A stretch of 64,000 bases of DNA from Diplolepis rosae (lineage: Eukaryota; Arthropoda; Insecta; Hymenoptera; Diplolepididae), in contig JAPYXD010000308.1 of NCBI GenBank assembly GCA_030998225.1, forward strand, positions 3,420,001 to 3,484,000, given 5' to 3'. This document shows positions 22,766-33,500 of the stretch, one piece after another. A program made the translations under genes and the position numbers. A model generated the notes under the pieces. It was given only the letters and a program-made list of their open reading frames with translations, was not told the origin of the DNA and made no database searches. Each line of letters starts with the position of its first letter. Positions within the stretch are counted from its first letter, which is position 1.

Positions 22766-23281
22766 TTACAGAGTCGTTAAATAGGGCCATTACGTCTTCT
22801 TTAGATATTAATGAGCCCTGGTTGAATTTAGAAAGTAAAGAAACCCTTTTGAAAAATCCAAATATGTATTCCGTATGTCAAGATTAGTGATGACATCTAC
22901 TTTGAAAAGAATAAAAACATTCATAACATCCCTATAAATATAAAAAGTTCATTAGATCCTTTATATTCTTCAAAGAGAATTGATTTAATTCATTTTACTA
23001 CTAATCCATTACCTCTTTCACATATAGAAATTAATTCACCTACTTTACTAGATCGTGAAATTTATTTAGACCACCATGAAACAAATAAATCGGAAAATAC
23101 TTTTAATTCCTGTGTGAATTCATCAATTTTCAATATTTCTGAAATTACTTATGTCCCAAAAAGTTTTTCTGGTCCTGAACCCTTGATGTATACTAGCATC
23201 AGTATTCTTGGTCAACCTATCAAAGCTCTAGTTGACTGTGGAGCATCTAGGTAATTTGTTGGATGTAAAACCTTAGACTTA
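22766..23281 (+). pseudogene. Gypsy protease region remnant
   Basis: ALVDCGASR at about 23225-23251 is the aspartic protease active-site loop, with DCGAS in place of the common DTGAS or DSGAS. A TAA follows directly (23252-23254). The stretch between gag and this point has several stops. Confidence 0.65.
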
Positions 23282-24952
23282 ATGAAAAATTTAGGTTTAA
23301 CAATTGAAAAATGTCATGGAGTAGTTCAAATCGTTAATAGTTCTATTCAGACTGTTTCAGATAAAGTAATCGCTCCTATTGAGCTTATGAATAAAGTTAG
23401 ATTGATGAGAATTCGTGATTTGAATTCTCTGCCAGAAGATTTTGTAATAGGTTTAGACTTTCTCAAAATTTTTAGTATCTCTGTAAACTATGAAAAAAGA
23501 AAATGGATTTTTAATGACGATCCCTCAAAAACTCATAATTTTGATATTGAAAACTGGAAATCTGAGATGTGCTGTGGATTAATTGAATTAACCAATGATC
23601 AAGCTTCAAAACTAAAGGAATTTTTAAAATGTGAAGTACCTGTCGATCAAAATAAACCAGGTTTAACTCATCTTATAGAACATGTTATAAATATCAATAA
23701 TCATTCTCCTATAAAAAAGCGACATTATTCAGTTTCGCCTAAAGTTCATGAGGCAATTGTGGTTGAATTAGATGCTATGTTGGCTGATGATATTTTAGAA
23801 ACATCAAAAAGTGGTTGGTCTACTCCAGTAGTTATGATTAAGAAACCTAACGGTACTTATCGGTTTTGTCTTGACTTCAGAAAACTTAATTCTGTAACTT
23901 AAAAGGATGCCTACCCCTTACCAAGAATAAATAGTATTTTAGATAAATTACGTTGTGCTAAGTATATTTCGAAACTAGATATTCATAAAGGTTTTCTTAA
24001 TATACCATTAGAAATGGATAGTAGGGAAAAGACTGCTTTTACGGTAACAGGACGAGGATTATTTCAATTTAAAAGAATGCCTTTTGGACTTACTAATGCT
24101 GCTGCAACTTTTAAACTTTATTAGATACCCTCATTGGGCCAGAAATGGAACCACATGCTTTTGCATATTTAGATGACATAATAATAGTAACCGAAACCTT
24201 TGAAGAACATTTTGAATGGTTAGCTAAAGTACTTAAAAAATTAAAGATGTGAAATTAAATTTAAATCTAAAAAATGTGAATTTTGCTGCTCTCAAGTGAA
24301 ATACTTTGAATATATGGTTAACGAAACTGGTTTGCTTGTAGATCCGGAAAAAATTTCCCCGATTCTTGAATATCCTGTTCCCAGAAATATGAAAGAACTT
24401 AGAAGATTTTTAGGAATGGCTTCCTGGTATAGACGATTTATTCCCAATTTCTCAACATTTGTAGCTCCTTTGCATCTTCTACTACGTAAAAAGCAACCTT
24501 GGATTTGGTCTGATAAACAAAGTTCAGCTTTCTGTCAAATTAGGAATTATTTAATTAATGCTCCAATCCTATCTTGTCCCAATTTCAATATACCTTTTGA
24601 ATTTCAGACAGACGCCAGTACTTCAGTTCTAGATGCGGTTTTAACACAACAAGTTGATGGAATCGAACATGTAATTTCTTATGCTAGTAGATCTCTTGTT
24701 GGTGCTGAAAAGAATTACACAACCACAGAATTAGAATGTCTTGCAATCATTTGGGCAATTAAAAAATATCGTGAATATTTAGAAGGCTATCATTTTACTG
24801 TTGTAACTGATCATGCAAGTTTGAAATGGTTACATAATCTAAAAAATCCTACAGGAAGATTAGCCAGATGGTCCTTATCGTTGTTAGAATATGATTTCTA
24901 AATTATTCATCGTAAAGGTAGTTTTCATCATGTACCAGACGCTCTTTATAGA
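23282..24952 (+). pseudogene. Gypsy reverse transcriptase and RNase H remnant
   Basis: RT motifs appear in order: WSTPVVMIKK, YRFCLDFRKLNS (TAA stop at 23900), KLDIHKGF, RMPFGLTNAA and the catalytic YLDD at 24166-24177. Frame changes lie near 24110-24140 and 24240. RT connection and RNase H follow in the 24296-24901 frame: RRFLGMASWYRRFIPNF, FQTDAS, TELECLAI and TDHASLKWL give the D, E and D of RNase H. A stop at 24899-24901 separates it from integrase. This is the copying enzyme; the YLDD core is kept but the reading frame is not. Confidence 0.85.
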
Positions 24953-26313
24953 ATGTATGATACCCCTGGAGAACAATTAAACTTGATACAGAACCCAAAT
25001 TTATCCTGGTATTTTCGTCGTTTTCTGGAAGTTAAAGATTATCCTGAAAGGTTTCCTGATTGGAAAATTATCAATGATAAGCTTTATAATTTTAGACCTG
25101 ACCCTATACTCTCAATATTAGTCCAAGATCTCAATGAATGGAAATTAGTGCCATCTGATGATGAGCGTAAGATTATCCTTTCCGAAGCTCATAATGAACC
25201 CCAAACAGGTCACTTAGGTACTGAAAAGACGTATAAAAGAATAGCAATGTATTATTATTGGCCAGGTGCTTCCAAGATACGGTAAAGTGTGTAAAAAATT
25301 GTGATATTTGTCAAATGGGTAAAGTGGAACAAAAGACTCCAAGTTGCTTCCAAGATACGGTAAAGTGTGTAAAAAATTGTGATATTTGTCAAATGGGTAA
25401 AGTGGAACAAAAGACTCCTCCTGGTTTGATGGGTCGTAGAGTTATTAAGGCACCATGGACAGTAGTGGCTGCTGATATTATGAGTCCTCTTCCTCGAAGC
25501 AAAAATGGTTTTCATTATATCCTAGTTATGCAAGATCTTTTTACCAAATGGGTTGAAATTCTTCCATTGTGCAAAGCAACAGGTAAAAAGATTAGAGATT
25601 CATTTCAAGAATTAATTATCAATCGTTGGGGTACTCCTAGAGTTATTCGTACTGACAATGGTACAGAATTTATTCATAATATATTACGTCCATTAGCTCT
25701 AGAATTTAATATAGTTCTCACAACTTCTCCTCCTTATTACCCCCAAGCTAATCCTGTTGAACGTGTGAACAGAGTAATAAAAACTATGATAGTTTCTTAT
25801 ATTAATGATGATCAAAGAACTTGGGATGAACATTTATATGACTTTCGATTTGCATACAATACTGCTTATCATTCTTCATTAAAAACTAGTCCTACTTTTC
25901 TAAACTTCGGTAGAGATGCTATTCCAATTAACTTATTGCATTAACCTGAAGGGAATATTGATTTAAATATAGAATCTAAAACTATTGAACCTTGGAATGA
26001 ACGTATGAAAAAGATCCAGGTTATGAAAGACTGGATTATTAAAAATTTACATGAATCCTTTTAAAAGCAATCTAAACAATATAACTTGCGACGTCGACAA
26101 TTCAAATATTCTATTGGAGATTTAGTTTTAACACGTAATAGAGTACAGTCGTCTAAACAAAACAAATTGCTGCTAAATTAAATCCAAATTATATAGGCCC
26201 TTTCAGAGTTTCCAAAGTTCTCTCTTCTGTTGTTTATGAAGTCAGTAACTTCATGGATAATAAAGTCGTTAAAGTCCATATACAAGATTTGAAACCATAT
26301 GTAACATCAAATT
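24953..26313 (+). pseudogene. Gypsy integrase remnant with internal tandem duplication
   Basis: The HHCC zinc domain spans HNEPQTGHLG to NCDICQMGK. The catalytic core keeps the first Asp (VAADIMS), second Asp (RTDNGTEF) and Glu (NPVERVNR). The C-terminal part after the stop at 25942-25944 carries a PNYIGPFRVSKV-type GPF/Y module, out of frame. A 78-bp duplication (25268-25345 and 25346-25423) repeats the CxxC part of the zinc domain in frame. Further stops lie at about 26062 and in the tail. Confidence 0.85.
25268..25423 (+). repeat. 78-bp in-frame tandem duplication in integrase
   Basis: GCTTCCAAGATACGGTAAAG occurs at 25268 and 25346, and the two 78-bp units are nearly identical. Each encodes 26 residues including NCDICQMGK. 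The extra copy would disturb the zinc domain. Such near-identity means it is younger than most other damage here. Confidence 0.9.
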
Positions 26314-26325
26314 AAATTGTTTTAT

Positions 26326-27310
26326 TTTTTTATTAGAATTCATATTGAAGATAATTTGTTTAACCCTTTCAGGGTCGGTGGGACGATTATGTACCACCTT
26401 TTTTGTCTTAGTTTTTTTTATATTTCCGATAGATTTTGGAACTTTATCTATGCAAATATATACTTATTAGACTCTTAGAAGTCTGAAATAGACCAAAAAC
26501 TAAATAAAGAACCATGTATTTTTTTTTTACTTAAATTAATAAAAGTTGAATGCAGAAATGTTAAGTAAATTTTATTTTCATTTATATTATATAATAAACT
26601 TTAATTGATGAGTATTCTTTACATTGTATTCTTCTTTCAGTTTACTCTAAATGAAGTAGATATCCAATCTTGAAATTTCGGATGTTTCGAAAGCTTCTCT
26701 AAGGATGTTGATGAAATCTTATCCAAATTGTTTAATCAATTTAATAACTCCTGGGAGAGAAGAGTTGTGACGTTTCAAAGTTTTGCAACTCACAAAAGTT
26801 GTTTTTCTTAAGTAATAAATTATTTTCATAACCTGTCTAATTGAAAAATTATAGAAAAATTTGATTATTATATAAAAGACATTACATTTTGCAATTTTGG
26901 AAGCTGCACGGTATTTCAAGATTTGGACATACTTTAGACCCTTTAATTTTAAGTACTAATTTCGTTTGAATTTTCTTTATTTTATGAAATTCTGACATCG
27001 ATGCTGAATTTAGAAGAAAAAAAAGTATATGAAAATATTTGAAGTGGCTTTAGAAATGATTAAAATGGATTTTCTCTTGCTTCCTGTCTTCCTTTTCTAT
27101 TTGAATATTCCCACCATCCTGCCCTAAACTATCTCAAGTGTGGATGTGAATTACTTCTGGTCGTACCCAAGGAGTAATTGGTAAATTTTGAAATGCCATT
27201 TGTACATTTTCTGGTGACTTAGTACAAAATTAATTCTTCACCTGGCGTGAAATTCAAGATCTCATGTCCTTGGAAGGTTTTATCATTATATTCAAGCTAT
27301 ATCAGTATCA
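26326..27310. other. Non-coding region between Gypsy pol and foldback
   Basis: No env-like frame is seen. TTAACCCTTTCAGGG near 26360 resembles a TTAA-flanked piggyBac-type terminus, but no mirror end was found. Confidence 0.4.
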
Positions 27311-30252
27311 GTAGACCAAGCAACAGGGAATTTGTTATGATATTATTTATTTCAAAAAACGGAATGCGCCATCAGAAGAGAGGTTGGTCATAGAGTAATT
27401 GTGTCATGTTTTAGACAAAGAAATATGATTTATAAATTTGTTATTAACATTTAAGACAAAAAAATCGCACTTTTTTTAGTTTTTTGTTTAAAACATTGAA
27501 GGTAATTATCCAATATTGATGAAATTAATTGAAAATTTGTAGAAAACTTAATTTTGAACAATATGAGTCGTCGCTTGATCTGATTGGATAATTAGAAGCG
27601 GAGAAAATTCGGAAAAACCGGGAAATTGAGCTTTTGTTAAACAAATTAATATCTCAGTTAATTTTTAACTTTTCAGGTTGAGGTTTGGTGGAAAAGTAAC
27701 CGACTTTACGCTCTTCAAATGTATAAAAAAAAGAACACTTTAAGATAATACGTTTCCGCGCTAATTGACACTTTAATTTATTTCATGCGTTAATTGTAAA
27801 ATGTCTGCTTGCCGCAGAGGTAAGGTATGTTAAGTTGACGGAACCACATCGTCCCATCGAGTCCCCACCTATATGAGAATTTAAGGCTCATTTAAGGCTA
27901 ATTTAATGCCATAATGCTAAATTTAATGCTCCGTTATTTTTTAAAAAAACAATGGGTTCCGCTGGCTTAACGTTAAGTTGACGTAACCACACGTTAAAAT
28001 AACAGTTAAACAAGTAATCACCTATACCAGAATTTGAGGCTCATTTAGGGCTCTCGAAATACCCCATTGCTGAATTTAATGCTCCATTATTTTTTAAAAA
28101 AACAATGGGTTCCGCTAGCTTAACGTTAAGTTGACGTAACCACAGGTTATAATAACAATTAAACAAGTTATCACCTATACCAGAATTTAAGGCTCATTTA
28201 GGGCTCTCGAAATACCCTGTCCAATATTTCAATTTTACTTTTTTAAACAACATTTGTTTAAACAACTAATGTTACAAACAGCTCCTTGAAAAATTAAATG
28301 TTTATTAGATCGATTTTGAGAAGGCAATCATGCATGTTCCGTATATTATATGTCTTTTTTTTATCTTCTTTCTTGTAATAAAACAATTAACAATATTCTT
28401 TCAAATAAACATAAACACTTCAATATCTATGGTTATACAAAGTATGCTTTTACGAAAAATAGCAAAGTATCAAGTTATCACCTATGGCAGAATTCAGGGC
28501 TCATTTAGGGCTCTCTAAATACCCCATTGCTGAATTTAATTCTCCGTTATTTTTTTTTAAAAAAGGGGTTACGCTAGCTCAATTTCTAAAAAACAACCCC
28601 TATCACTTACAAGCAACCCTTAATTTAAAAAAATACTTTTTCGGTGGTATAAACTAGCCTAAAATTACGGGCTATTTTCGGGCTTTTCAGATACACAAGA
28701 ATCATATGAAAAAACAACCCCTATCATCGAAAAGCAACAATTAATTTTTGAAAATACATTTTGAACAAAAAAAACTATTTGGGAATATTGGGCTATTTTC
28801 GGGCTCATTTAAAAAGGTGCATATCAAATTTTGGTTTCCAACCCTCAACATCAAAATGCACCCCTGCATGATCATGTAGAGACGACTTTGACTGAAAATC
28901 ATCTTTTTGGAAATTTTATGGTCTAGGAATACTCTCTGATTTTCGGGCTCTGCAAAAATAGGAATAGGAATAAAAAAATGGATTAGCCTTAAATGAGCCT
29001 TGAATTGTGGCATAGTTTAAATATTTTTCAAGTTAAGTTAAGGGTTGGAGCCCAAAAATCGATATGGACATTTTTGAGTAGCCCGAAAATCAGAAAGTAT
29101 TCCTAGACCATAAAATTCCCAAAAAGATGATTTTTAGTCAAGGTCGTGTCACCATGGCCATGCAGGAGTGCATTTTGATGTTAAGGGTTGGAGCCCAAAA
29201 ATCGATATAGACCTTTTTAAAGAGCCCGAAAATAGCCCACTATTCTCAAAAAGTTTTTTTTGTTCAAAATGTTTTTTCGAAATTGATTTTTCATAATCTT
29301 CGTCTAACACTGCTTTTCAAATATAGTGACGTCTGGTAATTTTATGGGCAATTGAAACTTTGGGCAACTAAAACTATGGTACAATGTATACCTACCGTTT
29401 TTATGTACTGGAGGTGCCAGCTGATCGGATCTCCGTAAAATCATTATTTGTATAACCATATATAACATATATATAAATATGCTTCTAGTTGTTTGAGAGC
29501 ATATTGTTGAAACTTTTATTACAAACAATATGAGAAAATAAAACATGAGATATACGGAACATATATGACTGTCTTTACAAAATCGATCTAAACAGTCAAT
29601 TTTTCAATAAGCCGTTTTTAACATAACTTGTTTAAACAAATAAAATTGAAAATTTAGATGGGATATTCAAAGAGCCCTGAATGAGCCTTAAATTCTATTA
29701 AAGGTGATAAATTGTTTAACTGTTATTTTAACGTGTGGTTACGTCAACTTAACGTTAAGCTAGCGTAACCCCTTGTTTTTTTTAAAAGTAACGGAGCATT
29801 AAATTCAGCAATGGGATATCTAGAGAGCCCTAAATGAGCCCTGAATTCTGCCATAGGTGATAACTTGATACTTTGCTATTTTTCGTAAAAGCATACTTTA
29901 TATAACCATAGATATTGAAGTGTTTATGTTTATTTCAAAGAATATTGTTACCTGTTTTATTACAACAAAGAAGATAAAAAAAAGACATATAATATACGGA
30001 ACATGCATGATTGTCTTCTCAAAATCGATCTAATAAACATTTCATTTTTCAAGGAGCTGTTTGTAACAGTAGTTGTTTAAGCAAATGTTGTTTAAAAAAG
30101 TAAAATTGAAATATTGGACAGGGTATTTCGAGAGCCCTAAATGAGCCTTAAATTCTGGTATTGGTGATAACTTGTTTAAATGTCATTTTAACATGTGGTT
30201 ACGTCAACTTAACGTTAAGCCAGCGGAACCCATTGTTTTTTTAAAAAATATT

Positions 30253-30558
30253 GGAGCATTAAATTCAGCAATGGGGTATTTAGAGAGCCCTAAATGAGCC
30301 TTAAATTCTGGTATAGGTGATAACTTGTTTAATTGTTATTATAACCTGTGGTTGCGTCAACTTAACGTTAAGCTAGCGGAACCCATTGTTTTTTTAAAAA
30401 ATATTGGAGCATTAAATTCAGCAATGGGGTATTTAGAGAGCCCTAAATGAGCCTTAAATTCTGGTATAGGTGATAACTTGTTTAATTGTTATTATAACCT
30501 GTGGTTGCGTCAACTTAACGTTAAGCTAGCGTAACCCCTTGTTTTTTTAAAAAATAAC
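30253..30558. repeat. Two complete 153-bp units in the foldback right arm
   Basis: GGAGCATTAAATTCAGCAAT recurs at 30253, 30406 and 30559, a period of 153 bp with very few differences. Diverged inverse units lie at about 27927 and 28080 in the left arm. Confidence 0.8.
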
Positions 30559-31114
30559 GGAGCATTAAATTCAGCAATGGGGTATCTAGGGAGCCCTAAA
30601 TGAGCCCTGAATTCTGCCATAGGTGATAACTTCATACTTTGCTATTTTTCGTAAAAGCATACTTTATATAACCATAGATATTGAAGTGTTTATGATTATT
30701 TGAAAGAATATTGTTGATTGTTTTATTACAACAAAGAAGATTAAAGAAAGACATATAATATACGGAACATGCATGATTGTCTTCTCAATACCGATCTAAT
30801 AAACATTTAATTTTTCAAGGAGCTATTTGTAACATTAGTTGTTTAAACAAGCAAAATTAAAAATTTGGATAGGGTATTTCGAGAGCCCTAAATGAGCCTC
30901 AAATTCTGGTATAGGTGATTACTTGTTTAACTGTTATTTTAACGTGTGGTTACGTCAACTTAACGTTAAGCCAGCGGAACCCATTGTTTTTTTAAAAAAT
31001 AACGGAGCATTAAATTTAGCATTATGGCATTAAATTAGCCTTAAATGAGCCTTAAATTCTCATATAGGTGGGGACTCGATGGGACGATGTGGTTCCGTCA
31101 ACTTAACATACCTG

Positions 31115-31454
31115 CAGAGGTGGTCCGATTTTTATTTTGAAAACGGTTTTTAAAAATATAAATCAAGCACAACAGAACGTCCATCTTGGTTTTTCGCTAA
31201 AATGTTGCAAAGTTTATTAAAAAAAGGTCCAAACATGGCTCTAAACGCTTGAACTCAGCAAAGTGACACAGTGAGCCTACTCGCCTTCTCCCCCCACCAC
31301 TGACACTTTGCTGCTTTCAAGCGTTTAGAGCCATGTTTGGACCTTTTTTTGATAAACTTCGCAACATTTTAGCGAAAAACCAAGATTGACGTTCTGTTCT
31401 GCTTGACTTATATTTTCAAAAGCCGTTTTCAAAATAAAAATCGGACCACCTCTG
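31115..31454. mobile_element. Palindromic hAT-like MITE inside the foldback arm
   Basis: CAGAGGTGGTCCGATTTTTA at the left is mirrored at the right, with inverted arms of over 100 bp around a short GC-rich centre. The other foldback arm lacks it. CAGAGGTGG fits hAT termini, but no 8-bp duplication is visible and the boundaries are uncertain by about 10 bp. Confidence 0.6.
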
Positions 31455-32149
31455 CGGCAAGCAGACATTTTACAATTAACGCATGAAATAAATTAAAGTG
31501 TCAATAGCGCGGAAACGTATTATCTTAAAGTGTTCTTTTTTTTATACATTTGAAGAGCGTAAAGTCGGTTACTTTTCCACCAAACCTCAACCTGAAAAGT
31601 TAAAAATTAACTGAGATATTAATTTGTTTAACAAAAGCTCAATTTCCCGGTTTTTCCGAATTTTCTCCGCTTCTAATTATCCAATCAGATCAAGCGACGA
31701 CTCATATTGTTCGAAATTAAGTTTTCTACAACTTTTTAATTAATTTCATCAATATTGGATAATTACCTTCAATGTTATAAACAAAGAACTAAAAAAAGTG
31801 CGATTTTTTTGTCTTAAATGTTAATAACAAATTTATAAATCATATTTCTTTGTCTAAAACATGACACAATTACTCTATGACCAACCTCTCTTCTGATGGC
31901 GCAGTCCGTTTTCTGAAATAAATAATGTCATAAATCATTCATAACAAATTCCCTGTTGCTTGGTCTACAGCAGATTAATGTTTCTGCTTGCCAACCCGAT
32001 CGGATTATTTTCTTGATGCTTTGGTAGCCAGCCTGTTTGATTGCTGATATTGGAGAAGCGCATTGATAATCTACCATCGTTTGGACCGAATTAATAAGAA
32101 TTTAATTATTTAATTCAGAAGTAATTCTTTTGTGAAGATTGATCGTCTT

Positions 32150-33375
32150 CAAGATTACGTCCCTGAATTAGTCGTTGGATTTATAGGAATGAATCGAATT
32201 TCAGCCAATAGAATTTGAAAACAAAGCACAGCTGTAACCTGTGGATACATAACATTAGTCGTCAAGGAAATAAATAAAGTTGGAAATTTTTTACCTTTTC
32301 GACAGCAGCTTCTGAAGTGTGAAGACCTATTTAAAGTTTTCTTTCGGTTTCATTAAATAAATCAGTATTATTATAAAGATCCCGCCCTATTTAAAAGATA
32401 GTGAATCCAGTATACCATATACTTATTGAAGATATAGAAAATTATTGGATTCAACTTCTGTTGGTGAGATTTCTTTTCAATTACCTTTCGAGAAGTTTTG
32501 ATTTTATAAAGCTAAACTTATTTATTGTGAATAATTGTGTTTCTTTTGTAGTAAAGGTTTAGTTTTTGAAAATGTGTTAATTGTAGTAAAGATTTAGTGT
32601 CTTTATAATTGATTGTTTAGTACTACTTATACTTCACAATTTTCTCGATTGGACTCTCTTGATTAATGTTAATTAATAACTAATAGGTGATATAAAATCC
32701 TAAAAATGAATGTTTAAAGAATATCAAATTTTTATATTATAGATCCTTTTTCGTCTCATTAATTTACAATCCTGTAAATCATAAATTTCATATAGAACCA
32801 ATCTTCCAAGTTTATGAATCAAATTTAATTGTCCAAGTCTTGAATATCGGACGGAAAGGTCCTAACTATTTAAGTTAGTTCTTCCCTTTCTTCCCTTAAA
32901 TTATTTGTCTCATTTAATAAATTTATATCACATAAAATTTCCCTCTAGATCCTTTTAATTATTATTCATGTAATAAAACAATGTAACCTCGTTCAATTAT
33001 CAAAAATTGTACTTAGAATTCAACGTATTAATGTTATTTGAAATAAATATTGAACATTGAACTGTTAATTTAGTTTAATCTTTAGTAATTAGTATTCTAT
33101 TGATTATCTCTTCCCTTGGTAATGAACCACCCCCTCTGCTATTATCCAGAAAGGGACTGACTAGACAATTCAATTTTCCAGAATGTTATAATCCGTCAAT
33201 TAATAGAGATTTGATTAATTGTTTAATTTTGGGAATTTGTTGTATTTTATCTTATTTTGTGAATTGACTAAGGTAAGTCTGGCGCCCATAATTTTGTTTT
33301 GCTGATTATATAAATATCTGGCAGTGTTGCCCTATGTGATTTTAAATAATTTATTTAATAAAAATCACGGTTACA
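32150..33375 (+). repeat. Gypsy 3' LTR
   Basis: It matches the 5' LTR from AAGATTACGTCCCTG to CACGGTTACA, with an extra 284 bp at 32319-32602. No clear polypurine tract precedes it, so the true start could be slightly upstream, for example at the TG near 32132. Confidence 0.8.
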
Positions 33376-33500
33376 CAGTGTATCGTTATGCTAGAAACCA
33401 ATACTTTTTTGGTGATTTTCAGCAAAAATATATCAAGTTTCAATTAACTATCAAAGAAAAAAAAAAATATAAACCTCAACGCGAGATCACATATTTCATG

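Larger units (their letters stand above)
27311..31968. mobile_element. 4.66-kb foldback element with internal tandem arrays
   Basis: The left arm (27311-~28985) is matched in inverse by the right arm (~29060-31968). Both end GTAGACCAAGCAACAGGG. The outer ~500 bp of each arm is unique; the inner parts are tandem units of about 150 bp containing TTAACGTTAAG and GGCTCATTTA. The right arm has more units and an extra 340-bp palindrome (31115-31454). No transposase or target duplication was found. The architecture (long arms made of tandem repeats) resembles Drosophila FB and other foldback elements. Confidence 0.75.
19241..33375 (+). mobile_element. Degenerate Gypsy LTR retrotransposon with nested foldback
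   Basis: Two long direct repeats (19241-20215 and 32150-33375) bound a primer-binding site, gag, protease, RT, RNase H and integrase remnants in the Ty3/Gypsy order. The internal part is expanded by a 4.66-kb foldback after pol. Stops and frameshifts occur in every domain, so it cannot be autonomous. No target duplication is visible: the left edge runs straight into a mariner end and the right flank begins CAGTG, so one edge has probably been lost. Confidence 0.85.

Noticed and set aside
25255..25515. Minus-strand frame with an internal repeat
   Set aside because: It is the complement of the duplicated integrase segment.
26360..26400. piggyBac-type left end (TTAACCCTTTCAGGG)
   Set aside because: No mirrored right end or second TTAA could be found within the Gypsy element.
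27860..31080. Regularly spaced repeats resembling a CRISPR array
   Set aside because: Units are ~150 bp, nearly continuous and arranged in inverted arms, with no unique short spacers. The context is eukaryotic.
26326..32149. An env gene of an errantivirus-type Gypsy
   Set aside because: No frame longer than about 90 codons and no envelope-like features; the space is taken by a foldback.
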